From Isoetes taiwanensis (taxonomy: Eukaryota; Streptophyta; Lycopodiopsida; Isoetales; Isoetaceae): DNA of 64,000 bases. The DNA is taken from positions 4,685,225-4,749,224 of the forward strand of contig JAJEKV010000078.1 in NCBI GenBank assembly GCA_021234155.1, read 5' to 3'. Positions 1 to 11,033 of the stretch are shown here, piece by piece. The position numbers and the translations under genes were made by a program. Below the pieces are notes generated by a model. That model made no database searches, was not told the DNA's origin, and saw only the letters and a list, made by a program, of their open reading frames with translations. Within the stretch, counting starts at the first letter, position 1, and every line of letters begins with the position of its first letter.

Positions 1-316
1 GCGAGGTGATCCCCTCCTCCGGGATCCCCGGCACCCCGGACGTGGATCCCCTCCTCCGGGATCACTCGTCCGTGGCTGATAACGGCGGACACTATCCGCC
101 GTGGTGATCCCCTCCTCCGGGATCCCCGATCGGGTGACGTGGATCTCGTCCTCCGGGATCACCCCGGGCCGTGGCTGTTAACGGCGGGCACTATCCGCCG
201 TGGTGATCCCCTCCTCTGGGATCCTGGGGCGGGTGACGTGGATCCCGTCCTCCGGGATCACCCGGCCGTGGCCGACGTGGAGATCGCCGACGTGGAGGTC
301 GCCGACGTGGAGGCTG
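1..316. repeat. GC-rich array of GATCCC...GGGATC palindromes
   Basis: Three copies of a roughly 98-99-bp unit, landmarks near 9, 107 and 206. Each copy has two inverted motifs of the form GATCCC-CTCCTCC-GGGATC separated by a GTGACGTGGATC-like spacer, plus a shared ACTATCCGCC segment. The array ends in three exact-period 15-bp repeats starting GCCGACGTGG at 271, 286 and 301. Single CTCCGGGATCACC motifs recur at 391 and 561, outside the array. Composition is far more GC-rich than the DNA that follows. It could be the subterminal repeat of a DNA transposon or a promoter-proximal minisatellite; its left limit is outside the window. Confidence 0.8.
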
Positions 317-623
317 GAGTTATTCTTCGCCGTTAGATGCACACCGAGGTGGTTTGCTGGTAGCCGTTAGATCCGTTGAGTTATACCGTCCTCCGGGATC
401 ACCACGTCATTTTCACCTGTGATTCCGGAGGCCAGTATATGAGAATGTTTTGACGGTGGAGATAGCGGCATGGACTAAACAGGTGGTCCAGGTTTGAATT
501 TGCCAGCCCATGCACGGACAAACCAATACAATGAAAACACGCGGACGTTCTGAGACCACCCTCCGGGATCACCATCTCAGTGTGGTTCTTCCTTGTTGCG
601 TGTCGATGTCGATGTAGCGAGGC
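317..623 (+). other. Leader between GC-rich array and first exon
   Basis: No gene is seen. The stretch holds two isolated copies (391, 561) of the CTCCGGGATCACC motif of the array to the left and leads directly into the ATG at 624. I see no convincing TATA box. A promoter or 5-prime leader for the 624-984 frame is the natural guess, but only position supports it. Confidence 0.4.
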
Positions 624-984
624 ATGGAGGAGGAGCGGAATGCGGCTGTGGCTGCGGCAACTATGGACGAATTAGAGGAGAAGAGAGAAGAGGTAAGTAT
701 TCGATTCATTCATAGCAATCTTCAAGGGCTGTAAACAAGCATTGTCATTTGGTGTTTAATGTTTCTTTTTTCAGCTTAGGGCTGAAAGACAGCCCGAATC
801 ACCTCCAAATGGCCTATTTGATTATGGCAATGTACATTGGTATCCTGAAGAGCATCATGTACCTGGTATTCAAGGGGGTGGCCAGATGCTTGTTTGGACC
901 TGCTACATCCATACAGACCGGGTCCAAGATTGCGTTCTTGGGGAGCAGAGGAATTGTGAAGCACCTGCCAATTTCTATGTATGA
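624..984 (+). pseudogene. Two-exon N-terminal fragment, interrupted by a 3.1-kb repeat
   Basis: Exon 1 (624-692) starts at ATG and reads MEEERNAAVAAATMDELEE and four more codons, ending at a clean donor GAG|GTAAGT. Exon 2 starts at 775 after TTTTTTCAG in the same phase. It continues as an acidic and Trp/Tyr-rich stretch (FDYGNVHWYPEEHH) and a Cys-containing part (LVWTCYIHTDRVQDC), ending with TGA at 982-984. That TGA uses the first bases of the 3.1-kb repeat, so the frame looks truncated by the insertion rather than naturally ended. The family is not recognised. The decayed MULE transposase at 29780 resumes on the same strand right after the second copy of that repeat, so this may be the N-terminus of that transposase (inference). 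Every part is too short to show in a long-ORF scan. Confidence 0.55.
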
Positions 985-3945
985 TTTATCTGCGTTTCGA
1001 GATAAGCAGATAAATCTGCTTCTTGAGGCTAGTTGATGTGTTCCCTCTAGAGTATTTAAGTCCATTTCCACCTCCTTTCTCGCTAACAGCCGTTCTTGAG
1101 CCTCTCCTTCTTAGGTCGCTTGTCCCACCCTCCCGCCCTCGTTTCTTTGGGCCTTTTTAGTTAAGTGTTTCCTTGTTTGATCAATAGTCTCATGCTTTTA
1201 TGGTTGCTATGCTTGAATCCTCGTGCAATGACCGTGGTCGTCGTGCCAAGTATCGATATTTGTAATGGTTCCCTTTTCATGGTTGATAGTTTTTTTTTGG
1301 CGTGCCTTTGTTCCCTAGTCTTTCGTTCATTAATGAATTTGGTGTTGTTGTGATGGTCCTCGTGCTAGCGAGAGTTTGGCCCTCTTGCTAGATAGCGAGG
1401 CCAGTTGTGGATATGGTGGCTCGTGCCATGTGTATTCGCCCTCGTGCCTGAGATTTGGTGGCCCTCGTGCTTGGGTTAGGGCCCGCATGCCCGGTGGATA
1501 TCGCATTTGGTGGTTTTGCAGGTTATAGGTCGAGGTCTATTGGCATGGTTGCATTTATCCTCGTGATTGGTCGGCTTGTAGAGGCGCCTCATGGAGTTGG
1601 GTCGTTGTTCGGATGAATGGATGTTTCTCTCCAGTTTGATGGACTCTTATATTGTTGGGGTCATTGTTTTGCGAACAACGGTGTTGTAGGCTTAAAGCTT
1701 TTTTCATTATCATCTTGTAGTCCACTATACAAGTTTGTTATGGTCTTTGATTATACTTATACACCCAAAAAAGCCAGTGGGCATGAGGCATTTTGTTCGA
1801 AGTGTTCTAAAAAATATGATGTACATTTTCATTTTGGAGTAAAGAGGAGGGCTCCTATGGCTCATTCATTCTGGGTGTGGTTGAGATGTAGTTTAATTTA
1901 ACGTAAGCTTTTGTTTGCATTGACGTGTTTCATGATCTAATGGCCCTTATAGAATCTCAATCATATGCCTTGTGCCTAGTAGTTAATTTAGTCTTAGGAA
2001 TTCCCTTGTGATTACATAATACTGTTGTGTTTTGTGGCACGCAAGTGGTCCACAACTGGTTAACCTTGAGGCAATTTCTTGTCTAGATGGTATTGTTGAT
2101 GTTGGACAGTATTTTAGAATTTTATGATTCTTGCCTAACATGGAACTTTGCTCTCTTGTTGCTTCCCTTAGATTGCAGTTTGTGGCTAACCATTCGCTTA
2201 GTCTAAAGGTGTCAATTCGCTCCCATCTATATGGCCCGTAGTGAGTTCCACTTTCTAGGCATGAGGTGCTTAATCAATTAAGGCATTTTTCCAATGAAAC
2301 CTTTCACCAATTTATGGCGCACTTAGTAGCAAGTGGGTTCATCCTTCAGTGCCTTTAGATTCAATGTTATTAAGCTCGCATTAAAGGACCTTAGTAGGAG
2401 TGGGTTTGTTGGAGCTTATTCTCCCCTTTAGTTTACCAGTTCTTGTGTGCTTTAGATTGTACATAAATTGATGGGGCTTTAGATTGTGCTTAAAGTGAGG
2501 GGGTGTTTTAGCAAGTGTGCTTGTTTAAGCTTTCAATTTTCAGCATTTTATTTTGGTTTGCCTTCTCAAACTTCCTCCTCAGGGTCGTATATTTCCAACG
2601 TTGTAGATTTTGATTTGCTTGTTCTTTTGAGTTGCTTTGAGTTACACTGAACTAGTTTCTACTTTGATGCTATGTTGTTCTGAAGTTGTTTGTCTTAGGA
2701 CCCTTTGTTGCCGTACTTCGGTGGCTTTATTGCGTGTAGTTTTGTGCTCTTAAAGTCTTTATGTGTCATCTTTTATATTTATTGCAGTTGGAAGTTGTAT
2801 GTAAATTCCTTTTGGAAGTTTTAATGCCTCTTTCATCTCTCCTTTAGGGTTATGTTAGTGGTGTTAGTTATTGGATCTACTTTGATCTCTTGCTCTTAAT
2901 CTCCTGGCCCTTGAACCCTTAACTTTCTCGCAGGCTATGCTTAGTTACCTCTCTGCAAAGTTTAATGGCATCCAGTTTCTCTCTTTATAAGAGTTGATTG
3001 GCCTATAGAGTTAATTGTATGCCTTCAGATTAGATGTTAGCAATGTGACTTTGGAAGGACCCTTGTACGACTTGGTTTATTGGAACTTATGGTGTTTAAT
3101 TTGGAATATTTTTGAAGTTTTAGAGCTTTTATTTTCACTAACGTTTTCACTAATTGTGCCATAGGTCATGGTCTATTTTGTGTACTCCCTTCCATTTTAG
3201 ATGCTTGAATGCATTTCCATGTTGCCTTTTTCTAGGTCAGAGTTTCATCACATTGGGTTTTAGTTTTACTACTTCGCAAACTTCTTAAGTTTTATTGTGG
3301 TGTTTTCATGCGTTAGATTTGCATTGTTTGAAGGATAAGGTTGTTCTTTTCTTGAATTTATGAGTTTCGGTGTTCCCACTTGAATTTCATAGCACGTATT
3401 TACTTGTTAGCTCAGGACAATATGGTGTCATCTTTGCAATAATTGGTTGGCACATGAGAGGCATAATCAGATTTCATGCCCTTAGGATTGCTGCATCTTG
3501 AAGGACCTTTGAACGAGTTGGTTTGTGGGTGTGTAGATTAACCATGGAGGTTTTAAAACTGTTAAGCCTAATGTGTAGATCGCTCGCTCTTGGCTCTTTG
3601 CTCATTTGCGGGTTAGTAGAGCATTTCTTTCATCTCCTCTTTATGGTGGTGTTAGCTGTTTGGATCTGCTTTTGTCTCAGGCTCTCGATTCTCACACTCA
3701 ATCTCGTGTCTCTTTTTCTTGCATTAAATATGACACCGAACCCTTTCTCTTGTAGGCTATATTTAGCTATTTGTCTTGATAGGACAACCTTCACGTCGTT
3801 GCTTTCTTGCTTAGATTCCTCATTCCTTAATTGCAGGGTATCGTAGTATTCTTTTTAGTATTCTTGGTTGTTTGGATGTGCCCTGGTCTCTTGCTCCCCT
3901 TCGCCTGTCATTTTCTTCGTCTTTGTGGTTCTTGAGTGGTGATAT
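983..3945 (+). repeat. 3.1-kb T-rich repeat, copy 1 (left part)
   Basis: Non-coding, T-rich. It starts with an 11-bp hairpin GATTTATCTGC...GCAGATAAATC (983-1016), then CTTCTTGAGGCTAGTTG and a TATA-like GAGTATTTAAG near 1050. The start recurs at 19591. The block at 2940-3840 is clearly related to 28470-29530; both contain ATCCAGTTTCTCTCTTTA and GACTTTGGAAGGACCC. The copy is interrupted at 3945 by the gypsy element and resumes at 19494. It could be an LTR of a large non-coding (LARD-like) retrotransposon. Small open frames such as 3523-3846 match nothing I know and are not called. Confidence 0.7.
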
Positions 3946-5618
3946 TGTGACGTCCCCTACTCGTATACGGTGCACTCACCGTATACAACCAGGAGTTCAT
4001 CCCCCATACCAGCTCCGTGCCAATACAGGGCCCTCCACATGACACTGCAACCGTAACGGGTTCCAGTGGGAAGAGTGGAAGGGTCATTGCACCCCGTCTC
4101 CCTCAGGGCCTACCTAGCTGCGGAAGCGTAAACATACATGTCAGTAGCACATACATCAACATCATATGACCATCGCGAAGGATGGTCCTCCACATATCTG
4201 CATAGACGAAGATCGGCACATCACATAGGGAATCCTACCCAAGGGCTCAGACCACGGGGATGGGTGACAAGCTTGGGTCTCGAGTTCATTGCGGCGAGAA
4301 TTCATGGCAATGGATTTGGCTGGCATAAGAACATGGCCTAGGGTTGTCCACTCCATCCGCCCCTCCACTGTGCACACTTTGCGAGTAGGTTGAAAAGTGT
4401 TGGGACTGACTGTTGTAGCCACGGATGCATAGCCAAGGGGCTATATCCCGGGTTACATCTCCCCGCCCGATGGGGCGGGGTGGGATCTCTCCTCCGAGAG
4501 ATCTACAATGTCGACTCAAGGTGACTAGAGGGCCACCGCCTTTGATCCGACTTGAACTCAATGGAAGGTCATATTCACCACCTCACGAAAATGAGCCCAT
4601 GCCTTGCCCACACGCAGTGGCAAGCCATTAGACCTAGTCACAGTGACCCCCGGCAGTACTAACACACCATAGGGGTCGTTCAAGAGTCAGAACATGAACC
4701 TCCTTATAAGCCAGTCTGGCCCCTTCACCCACAACCAGGTGTGGCTCTTGTGCACAGGCCGCATCTACAGTGTGCTAGAGAGGCTACTCTAGGAGCATCG
4801 ACTACAAGCTTTAGGTCTCTACCCCCCTTCCCAATACAAGGAGTTCATAGAGATACATCATCCATATACATCACATAAGAACTGAAGAACAAGATCTAAT
4901 CTACCACATAGAGTTAGGTTCTTTAGTTAGAATCTGCTATCTAGGGATCTAGAGGCCTGCTATGGCCAATCTAATAGGCTAAACCTACTGATACAATGAC
5001 TAAAATAGGGTTTAGACTATCTAATTGGCCACATACCTGGTCCTTGAGGGGCTCCTCCTGACCTGAGCTCGACCATCATTTGGCAAACGCTCGAATCTAG
5101 AGAAACTAAGGTTGCAATTCTCCCAAATGAAGTCGGGATGCGGTTTTGGTCATTGAGAGGCCAAAACAGAGTTCAAGCCCTAAAATCGAAAATTGGGTTA
5201 GTTAGGGTTTCCAACCCTATATAGACAAGGGGTTGGCTAGGGTTTCCAATTATCCCCTTTTGGCATGTGGGATAATTGGAAATGGGCCCACTTGCCTTTA
5301 AGGCCTAGGTGGCCAAATGTGCCCACATGGAAATGTGTGCACATTAATGAATGTGTACATTGGAAAATGTGCACATTAATTGCACCTATGGGTATGGCCC
5401 ACTTGGCATCAAGTGGCCACATGGAAATGTGTGCCCACATTAATGTGTACATTGGAAAATGTGCACATTAATACTAATGCACCTTCTTAGCGAGTTGCCC
5501 CCTAGGGCTACCCACTTGGCTATACGTTGGCGTACACGTCAATCGGGGTGGCGTGTACGCGGCGTGGCGGCAAATACAATATCGTCCCGGGGTGTATCTT
5601 TGTCTTTGGAACGTCACA
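3946..5618 (-). repeat. Gypsy-1 3-prime LTR
   Basis: Runs from TGTGACGTCCCC to ACGTCACA. Matches 17814-19488 throughout, but unevenly: 5175-5558 appears identical to 19047-19430, while the outer 1.2 kb shows many small indels and substitutions. A TATATAG-type box reads on the minus strand near 5216-5226. The segment 5310-5475 has internal short repeats built on ATGTGCACATTAAT and CCCACATGGAAATGTGTG. Confidence 0.93.
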
Positions 5619-5631
5619 TTCTCCCCACCTT
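5619..5631 (-). other. Gypsy-1 polypurine tract
   Basis: Directly inside the left LTR the plus strand reads TTCTCCCCACCTT, which is AAGGTGGGGAGAA on the minus strand. That is the expected plus-strand primer next to the 3-prime LTR of a minus-oriented element. Confidence 0.85.
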
Positions 5632-6489
5632 GAAATGATGTTTGTCCGGCAAACATCGCGTGGTTCTCCCACCTTGGAATCTTCCTAACCTGCAATCAAC
5701 CTGATGCATACGATATACTACTATAATACTTACACATTTATTACGATTACCTTAAGGTAATACTTTTATCACATTATTATATTATAAAATAACTTATCAA
5801 TTCACAACATTACTAACAGATTACTCCAACATTCCCTTAACATTACTATTAAGTTTATCAAAATTTAAAATTAACGTTCGAGGTACCCTTGATTCCTTGC
5901 AACACATTCCAACAAAATTTGTGTTGCAAGTCTTCGTAGCTCGACCTCCTTGCCCTCCGGAGCGCTTTACTGGCCTGCAGGTCGACACTACGTTAGTACC
6001 ATTTAATTATTAATTAAAATTTTTGGTTATATGGTGACCACCCCACCTATCTACATGGATGCATGGCTAATCTCCCGGCGTAGGAAGAGGGTGAATCTTC
6101 CATTATGGCCGCGGAGACAGCGCCTACATGCCTATATGCCGCTCATGCCTACACCTCTAGTTGCCCAGCGTGGAGGATATCCTTCTCGCGTGGGGGGCGC
6201 GAAGGATAGATTCCTCCTATCAAAGCATATATGGGGCTAAAGGTGCTTTTCCTATCAATGCATTCCTCAATGACCTCCTTTCTCTCGAGGTCGTCTACTT
6301 CCGTGGGACAGAAGTAGACTTTCTAATCTACCTTCCACTCGCCCAAGCGGAAACGCGGTCATGCCTACATTGACATTACACCACGCCCTAGAGATCACCG
6401 TAGTGGTCCCATCATCGGTAACAACGCATGCGACCCATACTAAGCGTAGGTGGCATGCGTAGATTAATCTTAACTACACAAGAATTAAC
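5632..6489 (-). other. Gypsy-1 3-prime non-coding stretch
   Basis: Lies between the chromodomain-like tail and the polypurine tract. An AT-rich block spans about 5700-5880. The remainder has no frame that continues the integrase, and short plus-strand frames here have no support. Confidence 0.6.
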
Positions 6490-8011
6490 CTACACAAATC
6501 GACATGCCTGAGCCGATTTCTTCGGAGATGACCTTGCCGTCCCATTGCTCCATAAAGCGTGGGTCTTTGCTTTTACTAAATCTTTCTTAAGTACCCACGT
6601 GGCGTCTTCCAGCGGTAAGTGTTTCCACTTGACCAAATCTTCGGAGGAATTCGATCTCCTCGTTTTTCTTGAAAGCTTTATCAAGAATCATTGCGGAACT
6701 ATTTCCAATTTGTTCTCCGTCATTTCCAACAGGCGTTGGCATAATCAAGACTTCATGCGGATTTGGGGTATGCTTCTTCAAACAAACTCACGTGGAAGAC
6801 CTTATGAATCTTTAGGTGTCTTTGGCAAGTCTAGCTTTGTAGGCTTGATTGCCTAGTTTCTCGACTATTACGAAAAGGTCCAGCCCACCTTGGAGCAAGC
6901 TTCTTGCAATTGCCGATCCCGAGCTTACTGCTTCACCTTAATCTTGAGCCAAACATCATCTCCAACTTTGAACTCTCTATCGTTCGATGCTTGTCGGCGA
7001 TGCTCTTTTGCGACTTCTTCGCTAGCGAGATAGCCACGAACTTCCTCTACGAAGGCCGCCGCATATCGGCCAACATCTGGCTGCCGAAACTTCCACTTTT
7101 GACGGGGTTGTGCCAAGTGTGCGGAGTTAGGCACTGATAGCCGTAATTGATCATAAACGGCGACATTTGGGATGATTCCTGCTTGGTGCTATTGTATGCA
7201 AACTCCACCAAGTGAATAAATTCTTCCCACATACTTTGCTTATTCCAGACATAGTTTCGTAGCATGTCCTCTAAAATCTGTTGGTCCGCCTCCGCCCGCC
7301 ATCCGCCTGAGGATGATATGCCGTGCTCATGGATAGCAAATGCGGATCGTCGCCAAAAGAGGTCTTGCCAAAAGGCTCATGAACCGGATCCCCTGCCGGA
7401 GATGATCTCCCTTGGCATGCCATGAAGCCTGAAGATCTCTTTGGTGAAGAGCTTTGCCGTATCCATGGCTGTATCTGTGGTTCTGCAAGGCACAAAATGT
7501 GCCATCTTCGACAACTTGTCGACCACTACCATCAAGGCATCCTTGCCTCTCACCGATCTTGGGAGTCCTGTGATAAAATCCATGCTGATTACCTCCCACT
7601 TAGCGTTTGGCACCGCTAATGGCTCTAATGCCCCCGGAATTGCTGCTCCGCCTTTGTCTGGCGACATAGGCGGCATTCCTTGATGTAGCGAGCTACCGCT
7701 TCTTCATTCTGGCCAATAATAGCTAGCTGCGTACTTTGAAATATGTTTTCATGAATCCCATGCATGGCCACTATTGGGTTTGTTAGCGTGTCATGGAGGA
7801 TCAACTTCCTTACACCGATGATTCGAATGCACGCACAACTTGTTCTTATGGTATAACAGTTGCCTTCCTTCTTATAATGCTTGAAGGCCTCCCGCTCTTT
7901 ATCCATTCGGCCTCCTTGAAGGCTTGCCCATACTTCCACGAAATCCACATCCGTTGGCAAGGACTCTTCAATCCTTTTACCAAAATTTGGAGAGTCGAAA
8001 TTGCATTGCAA
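6490..8011 (-). pseudogene. Gypsy-1 integrase with chromodomain-like tail
   Basis: Read on the minus strand in several frames. First comes a zinc-binding HHCC region at about 7630-7800 (HDTLTNPIVAMHG then YIKECRLCRQTKA). The catalytic core follows at about 7380-7640 (WEVISMDFITGLP, then LMVVVDKLSKMAHFVP). A later core part lies at 7047-7265 (EFAYNSTKQESSQMSPF), then VGDDVWLKIK near 6930. Finally, at 6490-6684, LVKWKHLPLEDATW resembles the chromodomain-type motif downstream of integrase in chromoviruses. It integrates element cDNA; the chromodomain is thought to steer target choice. Several frameshifts make it non-functional. Confidence 0.88.
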
Positions 8012-8050
8012 TGCACTCTAGTTGTCGGGGATGCCTTGAAAGCGCATCTG

Positions 8051-8840
8051 CTACCACATTGAGCTTCCCGGCTTGTAGACTATATCAAAGTCATATTCTT
8101 CGAGGAACTCCATCCATCTCCGTTGCCTCCAGATTAAGGTGTGGTTGCGTGAATACATATTGGAGGCTCGATGGTCGGTATCAATTGGAATTTCCTTCCC
8201 AAGAGATAATGCCTCCATATTCTTAATGCCCCGACAACCGCCAAACAACTCGATGCGTGCGTTGGGTAGCGGCGTCTCGGCGTCGTTCATCTTCCACGGA
8301 ATCATACGCTACCACACGCTCTTCTTGCATAAGCCTTTGCACCTGTAGCTATCTTACTCGCATGTCTGTTGCTGCTACAAGCTTATCTTTCTCCGGGTCC
8401 GGCAAGTTAAAGACTGGGACCATTGTTAAAGCTTCCTTCAACAATTCAAACCCCTTTTGGGCTTTCTTGTGCCAATGCTCTACCCAATCTTTCACCTTCT
8501 CCGCCCTCGTCGGTCATTAGCAGGGGCTGCTATCTTAGCAAAGTTCCTTACGAACTTCCTGTAGTACCCTGCTAGGCCGAGGAAACTTCTGACTTCATGC
8601 ACATTCTTCGGTGCCGGCCACTGAATGACGGCTTCAATCTTGGCGGGGTCTGTTGAGATGCCTTCTGCTGAGATCACATGACCTAGATACTCCACCTTTT
8701 CTGTTGCGAAGTGGCACTTCGACAACTTGGCGTACAACTGGTGCCTCTTCAACTTTTCTAGCACTCTTCTCAAGTGTTGTACGTGCTCTTCAAGGGATCT
8801 GCTATACACCAAAATGTCGTCAAAGAAAACAATCACAAAG
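8051..8840 (-). pseudogene. Gypsy-1 reverse transcriptase (C-terminal part) and RNase H
   Basis: From 8836 down the minus strand reads [12 protein letters not shown], containing the catalytic FDD (YxDD-type) box of gypsy reverse transcriptases. It continues with [17 protein letters not shown] and [18 protein letters not shown], the connection to RNase H. RNase H is recognisable at 8051-8305 (IDTDHRAS, then RRWMEFLEEYDFDIVYKPG). Frames are broken between 8300 and 8500. The upstream part of the same domain lies at 11034 and beyond, because the 8841-11029 element is inserted immediately before the FDD box. Confidence 0.92.
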
Positions 8841-9459
8841 AACAAAGTTTAAAATGAAACGCACTAATTTGCTCCAAACGCACTTTAAAAGGAATCTTTG
8901 AAAGATTCCCTAAAATCTCCCCAAAAAATGCCCTTTTCTTGGTATATTTGTGACAAGTGTGACAATTTGAATATTTTAGGCACCATTTTTGGAGGGGAAT
9001 TTGAACTCAGCTTCCATTCAAATTTGTTTGGTACCATTTTTTGGCCCCCTAGTTTGGTTTGAGAAATAGTAATATTTTTAAGGACAAAACAAAATAGACA
9101 TTGAAAAAAAACAGCAAGCGCTAAGAGTGCCCAAAAACACAAAATTGCCAAAAATGCAACACATTTTGATATTGCCTCAATGAAGCAAATATTTTCACCT
9201 TAAAGTGTGCCTCACACGCGAGTTGAAGTCGAAGATGCTTGCGCTTTGTCTTATACACTTGCTCTTATTTGCTCCTCCAGCTTGCTATAGACTTCTGTAT
9301 ACCGCGATGGCGACGTATGTATCCAATCTGGACTTTTTTAGACTTTGTAATTTATTTGTCTCTGTAGTCCTTAGTTTCTTCCAAATAAATTTCAAGATGG
9401 TATAAATTTATACCTCAATAGATAGTAATGTGTGGACATAGTATGCTAGAGAGTTCGCA

Positions 9460-9635
9460 CGGTATAAATTTATACCGCAAGAGGACTCGAGCGGTATAGA
9501 TTTATACAACAAGAGGACTTAAACGGTATAAATTTATACAGCAAAAGGACTCGAGCGGTATAAATTTATACCGCAAGAGGACCCGAGCGGTATAAATTTA
9601 TACCGCAAGAGTTTTCTCGGTATAAATTTATACCA
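9460..9635. repeat. 32-bp minisatellite built on an 18-bp perfect palindrome
   Basis: Units start at 9460, 9492, 9524, 9556 and 9588 (exact 32-bp period), then 9618. Each begins with CGGTATAAATTTATACCG or a close variant and continues GCAAGAGGACTCGAG-like. The palindrome recurs singly near 9399, 9727, 9756, 9885 and 10512, all inside the same inverted-repeat element. Confidence 0.95.
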
Positions 9636-10121
9636 AAGATATATATATATGTATATTATAGAAATATATAATATACATATAACATATATATGTACATATA
9701 TATATCCGAAAAAAAAAGAATTCTTGCGGTATAAATCTATACCGAGAGACTTCCTGCGGTATAAATTTATACCGTTTTTTTTTTATATATACAAATATGT
9801 GAACGTATATATATTGAATATATATATGTTAAGATATATATAAATATATATATACATAAAATATGTAGCCCAGGAGTATAAGTTTATATCGTGCAAAATC
9901 TTGTGGGGTCTTTCTTGCTCCCAAAGGTTTTTGCAACTTAATACTGTTGAAATAACACACTCAAGGGGTAATTTTATGCAGTTCTCTTAGTTTTTTGGTT
10001 CAAAAAATTCTAAAATAGTTCTAAATTCTCTGACCTTGTAATGCAATATTAGAGCATAAATTAGTCGAATCTCGTTGTTATTTTTACTTTTTTTTCTCTA
10101 CACACAAGCTAACTTCACTTT

Positions 10122-10558
10122 AGGCAGCTCAAAAACTGCTACTAAAGGCAAAGGACCCCAAAATGTTATGGAGACACAGGTGTTCAACGAGAAGGAAACT
10201 ACGTAGTTTGTCCACAGGGATGAAAGGAGTAGCAACCCCTTAAAAGTTTACCTATTTCTTTGCAAACAGACAAAAAAAAGCAAGATAGACAAATACTTCT
10301 ATGTGGAGAAATGTGCAGTGACGCCCACTGCTACAGATGATGAAATTGTGCTGAAGACTCTCAACATTGACAAGGAGCTTGACTATCTTCTCAACATCAC
10401 TATATTGTGGATTGGTATTGTGCAAGCCCAAAGACATAATGAATACATCTCCGAGAACAACAAAGAAGGCCATGTAATTACAGAGCTTCATTACTTCAAC
10501 TTCTGTTTCCTCGGTATAAATTTATACGGCATCGTCAGTTGGAACTTCAACTAACCGC
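10122..10558 (+). pseudogene. Coding-like fragment carried by the 2.19-kb element
   Basis: A plus-strand frame of about 140 codons, broken by one TAG near 10204, follows an acceptor-like TTTAGGCAG. It includes KVYLFLCKQTKKSKIDKYF and, further on, DDEIVLKTLNIDKELDYLL. Codon composition looks protein-like and unlike the surrounding AT-rich filler. The family is not recognised. It may be a captured host exon; a chance frame is the alternative. Confidence 0.4.
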
Positions 10559-11033
10559 ATGATTTTGTGGATGTATTACCATTTGTAATACCATATGATG
10601 CAAAAACAATAATTTGTCATTCAAGCAGTTTGTTCAACTGTCTCCCAATGTCTTTTAAGGTCAATTAGGACGTTTAGCCAAAATGGTTGTGAAATAACAA
10701 ATTTTTTGTCTTCTATAACAGTCAATATAAATGTTCTAAGGGATAAGATACAAAAGCGTCTAATTTTTTGATATGAGTTTGCCCCATAATAAATCTTTGG
10801 CTTTCGTAGTGGTTCTTTTCCCCTCTAAAATGAGATATTTTTCTTTGTTGTTCTTCTCCTTAATGTTAAGTCTTCCTAAAATGTCTGTTTTCATGAGCAG
10901 TTTTATAAATCTTTAGGCACAAGATAGTAAAAGAGTCCTTTTTAGGGGTATTTTAGAATTTTTTAAATTTTTAGAAGGAATCTTTCAAATGCACTTCTTA
11001 AATAAGTGCGTTTCATTTTAAACATTGTTAAAG

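Larger units (their letters stand above)
8841..11029. mobile_element. 2.19-kb inverted-repeat element inserted in gypsy-1 RT
   Basis: Outer ends are inverted repeats. The left reads AACAAAGTTTAAAATGAAAC and the reverse complement of the right reads AACAATGTTTAAAATGAAAC. Similarity continues inward past GCACT to GAAAGATTCC. Flanks share AAAG (8837-8840 and 11030-11033). Removing the element plus one AAAG restores an uninterrupted RT reading frame across the junction, which fixes the boundaries well. The interior is AT-rich, with a palindromic minisatellite (9460-9635), several dispersed copies of the same palindrome, and one coding-like stretch (10122-10558). No transposase is seen, so it is non-autonomous. 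The superfamily is uncertain: a 4-bp TSD does not point clearly to hAT, MULE or CACTA. Confidence 0.85.

Noticed and set aside
983-1034. Helitron 3-prime end (hairpin followed by CTAG)
   Set aside because: Similarity between the two copies continues well past the CTAG into a TATA-like box, so this is not a terminus.
5237-5471. Paired frames of 68-71 codons in both LTRs of gypsy-1
   Set aside because: Their identity in both LTRs reflects LTR identity; the peptide pattern follows from short DNA repeats.
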